In this document: positions 11,810-24,289 of the stretch, piece after piece
Layout of the letters: the number at the start of each line of letters is the position of its first letter
Numbering within the stretch: position 1 is the stretch's first letter
Source: Zasmidium citrigriseum
Lineage: Eukaryota; Ascomycota; Dothideomycetes; Mycosphaerellales; Mycosphaerellaceae
Length of the DNA stretch: 64,000 nucleotides
Direction: 5' to 3'
NCBI GenBank assembly: GCA_002786025.1
Contig: NHNW01000001.1
Span: 1,054,001 to 1,118,000 of the forward strand
Notes under the pieces: model-generated
What the model saw: the letters and a program-made list of their open reading frames with translations, nothing else
The model's database searches: none
Told to the model about the DNA's origin: nothing
Position numbers and translations under genes: made by a program

Positions 11810-11817
11810 CACGTGGG
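11810..11817. promoter_or_regulatory. CACGTGGG box, candidate Pho4/NUC-1 site
   Basis: CACGTGGG matches the high-affinity Pho4-type site. It lies about 1.35 kb upstream of the phosphate permease start and is one of two identical octamers in this gap. Confidence 0.35.
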
Positions 11818-12521
11818 CTAAACAGCGTTCATGGCTCGAGCAAGATCGCACACACCGCGGCTCATGACAGTCATTTGAAAGCCTCATGCCAAGTGCATGC
11901 AAATCCGCGGGCAAAGAGTAAATGTCATCTCCAAGACGCCGAGCGTGGCAGGGCGAACGACCAGGCTTCCAGAACAAAATCTGCTGTCGAAGAATATGCG
12001 AACAGGTGGCGACGAGGCGGGTCGTATGTGGGGGTGCATCTCTTCGCATCGACAGCTGAAGGGCCGTACAAATCGCGGACATGGCCGATGTATGAGTCTG
12101 TGATGCTGGTCATATGCGAGGCGAATCGAGCGCGGGCTGGCCAAAGGCGAGGTCGTAGTTGCGTGAAGGTGCTCTAGTTCTCATGCTGTACTACATTGCC
12201 TGCTCGATGCATCGTCGGAAGATTGACACACGACCTGTGGGTTCAGACAAGCATCCCAGTGCAGACTTTTTCGCTGCGTAAGAGGCGGTTATCCGGCGAT
12301 GGTTCTCTCTTGTGTGGCTGCTCTATGGCGAACCTTGAGCGGAGAGACGACCATGTTTGCAATTCTGGGTCTCTTATTCGTTGTCGTGTTTCTGTAATTG
12401 CAAAGGATTCCTATAGCTGGGCGTCCTCGTGGCGATCCTGGAAGCGACTGGACTTCCCAAAAGAGAAGTAGTGAGTGAATTGCCAGGATGAGGAAGGAGC
12501 GAGTGACAGCGCTCTATTTCA

Positions 12522-12529
12522 CACGTGGG
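12522..12529. promoter_or_regulatory. CACGTGGG box, candidate Pho4/NUC-1 site
   Basis: Second CACGTGGG octamer, about 630 bp upstream of the phosphate permease start and so the best placed of the three for phosphate-starvation control of that gene. Confidence 0.4.
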
Positions 12530-13161
12530 CTGCGCAGCTTTAAGCATTGGCTCTACGAAGCTTTGGGCTGCAGATGCGGACCGTTCCTTTGCAGAGTAAA
12601 GTCGGCCAAGATCTTGGGATTTGAGTGGACCTGACGACGTAGACGAGGACAAGGTCGAACAGTTCAAACTCTGCCTCGACTTCACGTCCTGTGGCTGGTA
12701 AAGAATGCGCAATTGCTCGCATGATCACGTCAAAATGTTGTCTCTGCTTGTTGCACTGAAACGTTTTCTTTGAAGTGGTCGTCGAGCGAACGAATTTAGA
12801 TCTTTTCGTCGTACAAACCGCTCAGCTCCAGGTCCCTGGCGGCAGATCTCTTGGAAGATGTCTTGGTAGCCAAGGCGGCGCTGAGAGGCCACTGGCAAAC
12901 TGCGTCGTCGATGAGTCTTGGGTAGTCTTGGTGGTGGGACCAACGACAACATCTCTCGAGTTGCGTCGCATGAGCATGGAGGCGATGGCCGTGGCAAGCG
13001 AGGCTGGAGAAAGAAGCTGCTCCGGCATGCTGGGTGGTATATAATGTATGAGAACCGCATCCCGGGCCTTGGTAGTTGTCCTTCCAACCTCAACCCTTCT
13101 CTCGTTGCACGAGCATCTCGTTGGCTTGCACAGGTAGCGATCGATTGCTACAACCGCAGCC

Positions 13162-15065
13162 ATGCTTTCCTTCCTCATGGACACCCTGACCAAGCGTCAG
13201 ACATCGGCCACCGCTCGCTACGACTGGATCCTCGCCATTACTTTCATTGCCTACATCTTCTCGGCCTTCGGTAACGGTGCCAACGATGTCGCCAACGCTT
13301 ACGCCACCTCGGTCGCAGCCCGTACCCTGACCATGGTGCAAGTCGGCTTCTTATCCGTGTGTACCGAGTTCGTCGGCGCCGTGGCCCTGGGCGAGCGTGT
13401 TACCGACACCATCAAGAACGGCATCATTACCATCGACCGATTCGAAGGAAGACCCGGCGTTCTCATGCTTGTCATGGGCTGCGCTGAAGTGGGCAGTGCA
13501 TCCTGGCTCATGTTCGCGACTGGCAAGGGCATGCCCGTGTCGACCACGCAGACCATCGTCGGCGCTTTGATTGGAGTGGGCTTTGCAGCGCAGTCCGACA
13601 TCAAGTGGGCATGGGAAAAGGGCAGTGTTTCTCAAGTGGCGGCCTCCTGGGGCATTGCGCCTCTCATCGCCGCCGGTTTCTCGGCCATCGTCTTCGCCAC
13701 TGTCAAGTACAGCGTCCTCGAACGCAAGGACAGCTTCAAATGGGCCATGCGATTGATCCCGGTGTACTTCGCCGGTACCGCGGCCATCCTTGCCCTCTTC
13801 ATCTCGATCGAGGCTCCTGGATCAGATATCGATGCCTTGGGAGGCGGTACAGTCGCCGGAATCATCCTCGGCGTCTTCTTTGGTGTCCTCATCATCTGTT
13901 ACATCTTCTTCATGCCCTTCTTCAAGCGCAAGCTCATCATGAAGGACACCCGCTTGAGGATCTGGCACATCCCAATGGGTCCACTTCTTCTCAAAGACGA
14001 TGTCAAGCTGTACTTCCCCGGCAAGGGAGAAGAGTACGTCAAGAACTACTACGAAGACTCGTATGGCAATGTCACCGCCGGCGCAAAGGATGAGGGCAAG
14101 CTCGACCAGGTTATGCAACGCCCTGGCCACGGCGACCCAAGCACTCGCGACTCCTCGACCCGTGATGAGTCGCCTTCAGAGGTTGATGCCGAAAAGGGAG
14201 CCCAGCAGACCGACATTCTGGCAGCGGCCGAGAACACCGAAGAGATGCAGCGTCGCAAGGCAAAATACGTTCCTCCGTAAGTCCGTTGATCTCTGTTCAT
14301 TTTCGGAGGGTGTGCTAATCTCTTCCGTCAGGTATGAGCGCTTCGTCAAGCCCGTCGAGCATATGTGGTGGTCGAACCCACTCAAGTGGTGGGGCTGGTT
14401 CAAGTTCATCCTGCTGCGCGGTGTTACCATTGATGCCATCTCCCACGATTCTGCGCTCCTTCGTGCCATCCACGCCAAGGCTCACCGTTATGATGTTCGC
14501 GTTGAGCATCTCTGGACCTACTGCCAAGTTGTCTCTGCTATGTTGATGTCGATCGCTCACGGTTCGAACGGTAGGCACAAGTTCGCATTATCAAGCTGTA
14601 ACCCAGTGACTGACATCTTTCCCAGATATTGCCAACGCCGTCGGTCCAGTGTCCGCCGTGTACTCGACTTACAAGAGTGGTGTCGTCGAGACAGAGGCCG
14701 ACACTCCAATCTGGATTCTCGTCATCGGTGGTCTCCTGCTTGGTCTCGGTTTCTGGTTCTACGGCTACCACATCATCCGCGCTCTGGGCAACAAGATCAC
14801 CCAGATGTCGCCAACTCGTGGTTTCTCCATCGAACTCGGCGCAGCCATCACCGTCCTCATGGCTTCTCGACTCGGTCTGCCTGTCTCGACTACCCAGTGC
14901 CTGACTGGTGCTGCGGTCGGTGTCGCCTTGATGAACTACGACCTCGGTGCTGTCAATTGGCGCCAGATCGCTTTCATCTTCATGGGCTGGGTTCTGACTC
15001 TGCCCTGCGCTGGTCTCATCTCAGGTCTTCTGTGTCTGATGGCGCTCAATGCTCCATCTTTCTAA
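13162..15065 (+). CDS. pho-4: PiT-family phosphate permease (Neurospora pho-4 type)
   Basis: Sodium- or proton-coupled inorganic phosphate symporter of the plasma membrane (PHO4/PiT family). Exons: 13162-14276, 14332-14570 and 14626-15065, both introns GT-AG (55 bp each), giving about 597 aa. The two diagnostic repeats are present. They are FGNGANDVANAYATS in the first half and, across the exon 2/3 junction, GSNDIANAVGPVSA in the second. Each half also has the downstream GMPVSTTQTIVGA or GLPVSTTQCLTGA signature. A large hydrophilic loop (about residues 260-400), rich in charged and Ser/Thr residues, separates the halves as usual. An alternative start at MDTLTKR lies 15 bp in. Its 3' end is 88 bp from the transposon island. 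Upstream CACGTG boxes fit phosphate-responsive control (inference). Confidence 0.92.
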
Positions 15066-15155
15066 CGCTCGCTGTTCGAAAATGTTACTTGACGTGTGAT
15101 GAGCACAAATTGTACACAGTTATGACGGAGTCAATACAAAGACAGTGTTTGATTA

Positions 15156-15221
15156 TTCTTATTCGCAAAAACCCTGGCGGAGCTAAGCGGAGTGCCAAGA
15201 ACGCGCCCGCCACCAAAATTT
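15156..15221 (+). repeat. Left terminal inverted repeat
   Basis: Begins TTCTTATTCGCAAAAACCCT. The first 29 bases match the right repeat perfectly in inverse orientation and the remaining 37 or so match with scattered differences. It still contains CpA and TpG, so it escaped the mutation that saturates the interior. Confidence 0.9.
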
Positions 15222-15270
15222 ACTAGTAAACTACACACTTCATCCTCTTCTAAACTCTCTACTTCCTACA

Positions 15271-17980
15271 ATATTACTTTATAGTAGGTTTATTAATTAC
15301 TACGCCTATAGTAGTTACCTATATACCTTAAACTATTAATAAGCTACTTTACGAGTACCTTAGCTAGTACGAGAAGTAGTAAGAGCTATTAGAAAGATAT
15401 ATAGGTAGGGTAGTCTTCTATATTAAATCTTTCCTTATTATTAATACCTCTACTATTATAATAGACGGCGATAATACCTATAGACGTAGACGGCGGTCTA
15501 TATATAGTTAGACGGCGATAATATCGACTATAAAGGCGTTAATAGATAATATTAATACTAAACGAGCTACTAAGGAGCTTAAACTACTACTAGTACTATC
15601 TATAAGGTCGTAGAGTAGCTATCTAGTTATACTTAGAGTACCTATATCTCTACTAGCTTTAAAAAAGGTTACTAGGCCCGCTAAACCGTCCTTAAAATTA
15701 ATAAAATTAATAGCTAAAAATATAGTCTTAGTAGGAAACGACGGTAGTAATAGTAAAAGATAAGTACTCTTAAAGAGGAAGTAGTCCCTTACTACTCTAC
15801 CTACTATACTAGGTAAGAAGCGTTCTAAAGGCGATCTTAGCGGGTAAGCTAGCTAATAGCTAGATCTAAAGCTACCCTTAGAGGTCTCTACCGCTATAAC
15901 TACTATACTAATTAATACGTTCGAGTTTCGCGCTTTATCTCCTATATTACGCGAAACTCCTTAACTAATTCTAAAGTTAATTAGTATACCTAGCGTTATA
16001 TAATAGCCCTCCGAGGGTAGCTTTAAATCGGTAGATTTAACTAACGTCCTAAGTAGTAATAACTCTACTCTAATATAAGCTAAACCGAAGCTATCTACCT
16101 TTCCTTTAACTACTAAGAAGGTATCTAAGTCTATTACTACTACTAAATCTACTCCGCCGCCGCCGAAGGTACTTCCGAAGATTAAGGTAGATTAGATAGG
16201 CTAGTTTAATTAATATCGCCTACCTAATAAGGTCCTCTTTATTATAATAGATAATAACTTTAGTATTAACTCGTAACTTATAAGAAACTAGTAATATATT
16301 AAGAATTACGTAAGGTTATAGGGGTTACTTTACTACCTTATTAGATATTATATTAAGATATATACGAGACTAACGAAGCGGTCTAAACTCGAGGAAGGTA
16401 AGCCTATAACCTTTAATAGTATAGACGACTAGCCGACTATTAAGGATACCCTATAGTAGTACGCTAACTATAAACCCTTATCGATCGAGCTTCGAGTTAT
16501 TAAGAAGTAGTCTTATAAGCTAGATAGCTAGTTAAGTCTTATCGGATATACCCCTATCGATAGTAATACGAGCGGTAATAAGGGTACTACTAATACCTTT
16601 ACTATCGCTAGTACTACTTCCTTAGAGATCTAGTCGTTAGATACTAAGCTAGTTTCTAGTCTACCTATTATTAATAGAACGAAGGCCGCGCCTATAAAGA
16701 AACCTCGTAAGAATACTAACGATCGTAATAACGACGAGTATACTAAGTAACTTACCTTCTATAAGGACGTTAAGAAGCTATACTACTACTATAATAAGTA
16801 ATACTCCTTATCGACCTAGACTAGTATAATAGGCTACTTAGAAATCGATAGTATCTACTATAAGTTAAATAGTACCTTACTCGCCTTCTAGCGTAATAAG
16901 ATACTCGTAAAGAACTACTTAGCCGAGAATCTAAGTATTACCGTTATTAAGAACGTAATCCGAGTCTATAAGGCTAAATATCTACCTAATAGCTAGGTAA
17001 AGGCGATAAAGTAGGTACTAGTATAATAACCTCTACCCCCTTAACCCCCTTAACCCCCTTAATAACTAGTATATTAACCTTATCCGCCTCTATAGATATA
17101 CGGACCCCTATTAAGTTACTAGAGTAGCTAACTATAGGCTCTATAACCTTCTAGCTATTCTAATACTACTCCTAACGGCTATAGTAGTCTATTACGAAGA
17201 CTATCGCCGCTAGCTATCGAGATAGACCCTAATACTATACTAGTATATTACCGTTAGCTCTACTAAAGGTATCTAGCTATAATAAAAGCTATATAGGAAG
17301 TATAGAGTAACCTTATTATCTATTATATATCTCTTTAATAATTTAAGTCTAGCTCTAATAGGGACTACGGCCTAACCTCCCTTGTTAAGAATATTAGCGT
17401 TCTATATAGGCTCTACTATAATATTAATAACTTCCTTTAAGAGTACTATAGAGGTATACTTCTATAGTCTAACTTAAATAGTAATATTAAAGAAGAGGGC
17501 GAGTAGGTACTATTACCTAGTTTTAGTAAGAATCTAACCGTCTAATCTTATATAGGTTAACGCTAATATTATAAGCTTATAGCTTAGGCTAGCTATCGTT
17601 CGAATCGCCCCTACTATTCGACTAAATTAAGTCGCTATACCCTACCCTTTTTATATATTTCTCCTTAGGTATATTATAGACTCCGCTAGTAGTTATTTTA
17701 ATAGGTTTAGGTAGGTAGTAGTAGTATAGAAGGGGTAGAAGGAATAAGCGGTATATAGATTTATAAAAGTTAGTTATAGTTAGACCCTAAAAGATCCTAG
17801 CGTAGACCCTAATTTTAGCGTATTAATCTCGCGTTTTAGTACGCTTAGTATAGCTATCGTAGTATATTTATTAATATATAGTATTAGTATACGACGTCTT
17901 TATTAATATTTAAATTTATTTATAATCTCTACTTAATTACGTATATAGTAAAAAAAAAATCGTAGAAATCTATATAGTAG
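15271..17980 (+). pseudogene. Unidentified RIP-mutated coding-like tract
   Basis: Between the left inverted repeat and the transposase remnant lie 2.7 kb that neither explains. On the plus strand one frame can be followed from about 16.1 to 17.7 kb. It is interrupted almost only by TAA/TAG codons of the kind RIP makes from CAA, CAG or TGG, which suggests a former long protein gene. Readable stretches include a proline run (TPPPPKVLPK near 16,150), a basic patch (KKPRKNTNDRNNDEY near 16,700) and ENLSITVIKNVIRVYKAKYL near 16,930. Tyrosine-rich spots (YYYYNK) may be former Cys/His codons, for instance a zinc finger. No family was recognised. It could be another nested element, a captured host gene, or cargo of the outer transposon. 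Confidence 0.5.
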
Positions 17981-18159
17981 CTATTAAGTTATAAATTTTT
18001 AAAGATTCGTAGCTATATATAGGCGGCTTTCGGCTTAAAGCCTAAGCTTATAGGGCTAGCGACGATAATACTATCCTCTCCTACGCTATATATAATACTA
18101 TTTATTATATAAGTCTAATACGAGTTTAGAGTATATATTAAGGGCTTTTATTCTAGCTA

Positions 18160-18712
18160 TTAAACGTCTAGATTAGTTAGGTTTTAGTCTAATACGAGCC
18201 CTAATCCGTCTATATTAACCCCTACTTTTCTAAAAAGATTCTTATATATTTATAGCCTACCCTCGTACTACGTCTTATAACCTATACGTAGAAACCTTTC
18301 TAGTATCTCTTACTATCTATTACTCCTCTTATAGTCTAGTATTAGATACTAGTACTTCCGAATCTAATACTTAAATAGGTAGAAGGATAGCTTAATTAGA
18401 TTTAACTATAGCGAGTAGGTAGGTAAGAACTCGACGAGTATATAATATAGCTAGTAGATCGCTCGAACCTTAATCCTATTATACGTAGAGTAGTTATCTA
18501 TAATAAGTATAGAATATAGGCCTAGGTATAGTATTATAAAGGGTAGTATACTCTCTTATAGCTAGAGAAGGAACTCCTAACTATTAATACTACCTTTCTT
18601 AATCCGCGTATAAGGTAGCTAGCTATTAATTATATATACTAGAAGGATAGTATATATAATAGGGGCGTACCTATAGGCCGTTAATATCGCTACCTACCCC
18701 TTTAGTACCTAG
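18160..18712 (-). pseudogene. Tc1/mariner transposase remnant, C-terminal part (DDE_3)
   Basis: Minus-strand reading gives LIIDNYSTYNRIKVRAI, then FLPTYS followed (after an in-frame RIP stop) by LNLIKLSFYLFKY. This matches the second and third catalytic blocks (ILDNxxxH, then FLPPYSPxLNPIE) of DDE_3-type Tc1/mariner transposases. Stops in the frame are TAG/TAA at expected Gln/Trp positions. The upstream part of the protein is found beyond the LTR element at 25,993-26,540. Not functional. Confidence 0.75.
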
Positions 18713-18717
18713 CTATA

Positions 18718-19105
18718 TATAAAGGTAGGATTAGGAGGTAAGGTTAGAAGCCTAGTCTTAGTAGCTAGGTTAGCGAATCTAACTAGCTAGGGAAAAGAGG
18801 TTAGGCGTAATACCTATATTTTATAGGGGTTACGTACCTTAGAATAGGGAATAGAAATAGAGAGCCGTAGATCCTAGTATATTAGATCCCTATAGGTCTA
18901 GTATAATAGAGATTTAAATAAGAGACGTATACGTCTCGAGTAAAAGGTAGAAATTAGTTTATCTTCTAACCCTTAGTTTAGTCGAGAGCGTTCTATATAC
19001 TACGATATACCCTTTAAGTAGATAGCTACTCGATTACGTTATAATAGCGTTATAGCCTTTTCGTACTAGCTTCCTCTATACGTAGAGTACTAGCTCGTTT
19101 TTATA
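18718..19105 (+). repeat. 5' LTR
   Basis: 388 bp, from TATAAAGGTAGG to CTCGTTTTTATA. By-eye alignment to the 3' LTR shows 11 differences and no indel, all transitions; four of the sites are CG in one copy and TA in the other. Confidence 0.9.
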
Positions 19106-19399
19106 GTTCTAATTTCTCCTAATAGTCGTAGTCTATAGAACCCTAACGATATAGCGCTAAGAGCTTAAACTACTATCGCTAGCTCTTCGATAGCTACTCG
19201 TACGCGAGCCTTAGCTAGGGCGTAGTATCCTTCGAACGATAGTTAGACTTAGATTAGCGATAAAGAAGGCCCTACTAAGCCTAACCCTAAAAGGGATACG
19301 AACGCGGATAATAATAATAACGCGTAAGGCGCTTCGAATAAAAACTATAGTAATAATAATAGCGAAACGCCTAACTAAGAGCTTAATCGCCTTTAGTAA

Positions 19400-20520
19400 A
19401 AGTACGCTACCCTATAGCGAGACGTAGAAGCTAGTACCTTATAAGTAGGTATCGCGAAACTTAAGCGCGCTATAGAGTAACCCCCTATAAACCTAACTCT
19501 AGACCTAGATAGGTTAGACGACGGAGACGACGATAATAATAATAATAACGACGACGACGACGTAAGTTAGACGCTACTATAACGATAGCGAGACGAGAGC
19601 CCTCTCCTCTATAGACGCGAACTATTAGCTATAATCTATCTCGTCCTTTATAGGAGAAGAGCTAGTTACCTTCGTAGGTAGGGCGCGTCTAAAGCTTAAG
19701 GAACCCGTATTTTATAAGGCTACGTCTATTAAGGAAGCTAGATTATTCCTTCGAGATTTAGACCTAATCTTTAGCCTATCTAGGCGAACGTATAGTATAG
19801 ATAAGGCGAAGACGCTATATAGTATTATATACCTCGTACGCGAAACGAGTAAGCGCTAGTATATAGACTACGATATCGAAGAGCTTAACTAAGGATACCT
19901 ATATACTAACTTTAAGATATAGTATCTTAACGTAGTTAGGGACCTAGTAAACTATATACTTACTATTACCCTTAAATACGAGTAATATTATTAACGATAG
20001 AATTAAGATATTAAACAATTCGCCTCTAAATTAAATATCCTTAAGAATTAACTTAGAGACTACCTTAAACTATAGAAGGTACGCTATCTTCTCGTAAAAC
20101 TTAATCTAAACCTTCGTAGTACTATTATTAAGTACTACGAGATTCCGAAGTAACGATACGAACTCGTTACGCTAGCGACTCGTATTAAAACTACTAATAA
20201 GCTAATCTCTAGGAGTAAGCGAGGTCGTAAAGGCGACGATTAGGAGAAGAAGTTAGGTAGCTATAGCGCTAATAGCGAAGGTTAAAAGCCTAAGCGCTAT
20301 AAGCGTAGTAATAGCGAAGCCTAATTAGAGAAGAAGAAGGATAAAGCGAAGACGAAGGAGGAGTACCTCGCTACTATCGAGTACTATAATTACTATAAGA
20401 AGGGATACTACTTAATATCGTACCCTAAACCTAAGGACGAATTATAGTTAATACGTAGGATTAGCGATAGTAAAGTAGTAAAGAAGCTAGGAAAAGCTAA
20501 GGGCTAGGGTAAGAGTCGTA
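19400..20520 (+). pseudogene. gag remnant of the chromovirus
   Basis: Follows the 5' LTR. A retrotransposon-gag-like stretch reads through RIP stops (for example RTYSIDKAKTLYSIIYLVRE near 19,790). Near 20,380-20,435 a zinc-knuckle-like spacing is visible as EYYNYYKKGYYL, with Tyr where Cys/His would be expected after TGY and CAY were converted. Lys/Arg-rich sequence precedes it. Boundaries are approximate. Confidence 0.65.
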
Positions 20521-20559
20521 CCTAAGCCTAGATCCCCTTCTAGTCGACTCTCGGCCTAT

Positions 20560-23500
20560 CTAACGCCTATAAGGCGAAGTTAACGCGCCTATTAGGAAAA
20601 CGTTCGTCGAATATATCCTTAACGACGCTATAGATATTAACGTTATCCCTATACGATTCGCTCTCGAAGCGAAGCTACCTCGCTAGAGGTAGGCTAACCT
20701 TCTAAAAGTAGACTCCTTCTAAGGTAACTAGGGTTACTACTATAGGGTATATAGCGTATATATACGCCTTATAGACTCCGTAGGTATAGAATATACTATA
20801 ACCGTAACCTTCTATACTTTTAATATAAAGGATAATACGATTATTCTAGGAAGACTATAGAGGTTCTAGAATACTATAATAGTCGATAGCGCGATAAATA
20901 CGTAGCGCTATAGAAACGTACCTAAGGATTAGGCGATCTCCTTACGAGAGGTATAGGAATTCTTTAATAATATTAAAGATAAAGAATAAGTCTATATAGT
21001 AATAATTCGTCTACTCGTAGAAGCGAATAGTAACGAGGAGCTACTAGAGGAGTTTAAGGAGTTCTAGGACCTCTTCGACTACGACGCGTAGTCGATATAT
21101 AAGGTTCCCGCTAAGTACGCCTATACGATTAATTTAGAGCTAGGTAAGAAGCCTCTATTTAAGCCTCTCTATTAATATTCCTAGGTAGAGCTAGAAGCCC
21201 TAAGGGAGTATCTAGAAAAGGTAATAAAGAATAAGTAGATTAGGCGAAGCGTAAGTAAAGTAAGTACGCTAATCCTATTTATTCTAAAGAAGAATAGAAA
21301 ATTGCGCCTCTACGTTAACTATCGAGGATTAAACGAAATTACTATTAAGAATCGTTACCTACTACCTCTTATTAGCGAGACGCTAGATAGACTTATAGGT
21401 ACTAAATAGTTTACGACCCTCGATCTTACGGACGCCTATTACCGTATCCCTATTAAGAAGGGCGATAAGTAGAAGATAGCGTTTCGTACGCGATACGGCT
21501 ACTACGAGTATTTAGTTATACCTTTTAGGCTTACTAACGTACCTACGACTTTTTAAGCCTATATTAATAGTACCCTCTTAGGCCTAATTAATACTATTTA
21601 CGTCGTATATTTAGACGATATCCTTATATATAGTAAGATACGCGAAGAGTATATAAGATACGTACGAACTATTATATAGAGGCTACGTAAGTACGCCCTC
21701 TATATATAGCGTTTAAAGTACTCCTTCTTCTAAAAGTTAGTCGAGTTTCTTAGATTTATCGTAACCCTAGGTAGCGTCTCGATAGATAAACGTAGGGTTA
21801 ATATAATCGAGGACTAGCTAATACTAAAGAGTTTTTACGAGGTATAGTAGTTCCTTAGATTCGCTAACTTCTATTAGAGATTTATTTAATAGTACTCGAA
21901 AATTATTAGTCTATTAATAGGCCTTCTAAAAGGATCGAAGAATAGTTAGAAGAGTAGTCCTCTTACGTAGACTAATAGCGAAGACTAAGCGTTTCGTAGT
22001 CTTAAGTAAAGGTTTACTAAGGCTTCTATTCTTCGATATTTCGATCCTAGCCTACCTCTACGAGTCGAAACTAACGCGAGTACGTTTGCCCTAGAAGGTA
22101 TACTCTCGTAGCTTTTTAAGGATTAATAGTATTCTATTACCTACTAGTCGAGGAAAATATCCTCTACTAAATATAACTACGAAACTTATAACTAGGAGCT
22201 ACTAGTAGTTATTAAAGTATTTAAGTAGTAGAGACTATACCTCGAAGGCGCTTCGTATACGACTAGCGTAATCGTCGATTATACGAATCTTAAGGGATTT
22301 ATAAAGGTTAAGTAACTTAATAGTCGATAAGCTCGATAGGCGATATTTCTCGTACTATATAACTTCGTTATTAAGTATCGCGCTAGAACGAAGAACCTAG
22401 CTAATACGCTATCGAGACGACTAGACTATATAGAAGAGACGTAGTATATAAATTACCTTCTCTCTAGCCTTTAGACGAAGCTAGAAGTATAGTCTTTACT
22501 AGAGGAAGACTATAACCTAAGTACGAAGCGAGTAGCTTTAATATACTAAAGGCTATATAAAGGATTATTATAGCGGGATAGGTCTTATAAGGCTATTACC
22601 TATAAGTCCCTTAAGCTTCCTATACGAGTCGTAACCGCTATAGTAGAAGCCGAAAACCCGTACGAGAATCTATTAGAGATAATTCTTATAGTAATTCGAG
22701 TATTATAGGAGTATAATTCCGAAGTATAGGAGCTCTATAAGAAAGTCTAGCGGGACGCTAGCGAGACGACTAGGTTAATATAGCGAGTAGACTATAACCT
22801 AGGCGAGTTATTAAGGACGCCTAAGTACTCGATCGTTAATAGTATACTATATAAGAATAGTCTCGTATACGTACCTAATAATAGAGTATTAGTTACGTAG
22901 TTATTACGTATATACTATAATTATCCTTTAGCTAGGTATTTTAGTAAAGCTAAGACGTAGGCGTTACTTATACGAAAATATTAGTAGCTAGATATCTCTA
23001 AAGATATCGCCTAATATTATTAAGTCTACGGAATTTATTAAAGAACGAAGGCGAGGCGCTATCGTCCCTACGGCGAATTAGCCTCTCTACCTTTCCCTAA
23101 TAGTCCCTAGTAAGAATTAATAATAGACTTTATTACGGATTTACTACTAAGTATACTTAACGGCGTCGTTTACGATACAATCCTTATAGTCGTTAATAGG
23201 TATAGTAAGATATACTATTATATCCCTATTAATAAGACAATCGACGCTATACGCCTCGTATAGGTTCTAAGTACCGAAATCGTAAGACGATTTAGTATAC
23301 TAAATAGTATTATCTCTAATAGAGGCTCTATCTTTACTAGCGAGTATTAGACGGAGTTCTACTTCGAAACGCGTATAACTCGTAAGCTAAGTATAGCCTT
23401 CTACCCTTAGATAGACGGTTAGATAGAGCGAGCTAATTAGAGCCCTAAGTAGTACTTTCGTATATTTTATACTAAATTATAGTAAGACTAGGCTAGTTTA

Positions 23501-24190
23501 CTAGTATATACGGAATTTACGTATAACGTAAGCGAATACGCTACGTTACGTATAAGCCCCTTTATAGCTACGAATAGCTAGAATCCTTCTATCTATCTAG
23601 CTCTAATACTAGGATCTTAGGATAAGCTCCCTTTAGGGGAGGTACTAGCCGCGAAAGATATAGTAAAAGTATTATAAGAACGATACGAGACGCTATAGTA
23701 ACAATAGCGATACGTATCCGAGACCTAAGCTAAGTACTATAATAAACGCTATAAGGACTAGAGCTTTAAGGTAGGTAAGTAGGTACTCCTATCTACGAAG
23801 AACTTAAAGATAAAGGTACTAAAGAAGAAGCTAGCTACGAAGTACTTAGGCCCGTACTATATTATTAGACGAGTTAGCGCGTAGGCGTATCGCCTAGTAC
23901 TACCTTTAAACTTTAAGATCTATAATATCTTCTATATCTCTCTACTAGAACCTTAGTATAGAGATACCGCTAGCGAGACGTAGGAGAATAATATACCCCT
24001 CGCTAATAAGGAGAACGAGTAGGAAGTTAAGAAGGTCCTTAATCGAAGAAGGAAGAAGAAGAAGAAGACTTAATATTTAGTATAGTAGTATAGGTAGCTA
24101 GAGGAATATAATAGCTAGGAACCTACTAAGTATCTTAAGAACTCGAAGGAAAAGCTCGAAGCTTTCGAAAAGACTATAAAGCGAAGGTAA
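20560..24190 (+). pseudogene. pol remnant: protease, RT, RNase H, integrase, chromodomain
   Basis: In one plus-strand frame, with RIP stops: an aspartic-protease-like segment at about 20.6-20.9 kb, then reverse transcriptase at about 21.1-21.9 kb. The RT shows an intact YLDDILIYS catalytic box at 21,608 and upstream GYYEYLVIPF. RNase H lies at about 22.0-22.45 kb. The integrase core is at about 23.1-23.4 kb (LIIDFITDLL, VVNRYSKIYYYIPI), its C-terminal GPF-like region near 23,850 (KYLGPYYIIRRV), and the final chromodomain at about 24,010-24,175 (EVKKVLNRR then LEEYNS and KYLKNSKEKLEAFEK). A C-terminal chromodomain defines the chromovirus branch of Ty3/gypsy and targets heterochromatin. No intact protein can be made. 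Confidence 0.85.
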
Positions 24191-24289
24191 AGGTAAAAAG
24201 AAGGAAATTAAGAAAGATTAAAGTTATAAAGAAGCTTTTATTATAGATCCCTAAAGGGACCGCCTAAAGCGTAGAGTAAGCGCTACGAA

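Larger units (their letters stand above)
10788..13161. other. 2.4-kb divergent intergenic region
   Basis: Separates the carboxylesterase and the phosphate permease, both transcribed outward. ORFs of up to about 140 codons occur on both strands but none resembles a family or is joined by convincing splice sites. The notable content is three CACGTG boxes, listed separately. No repeat or RNA gene was recognised. Confidence 0.5.

Noticed and set aside
10788..13161. Several ORFs of 80-140 codons on both strands
   Set aside because: They overlap one another in many frames, lack domains and compatible introns, and resemble chance open frames in GC-balanced intergenic DNA.
14000..15226. 408-codon plus-strand ORF overlapping the phosphate permease
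   Set aside because: It is an alternate frame of exons and introns of the permease; the permease frame carries both PiT signatures across valid splice sites.
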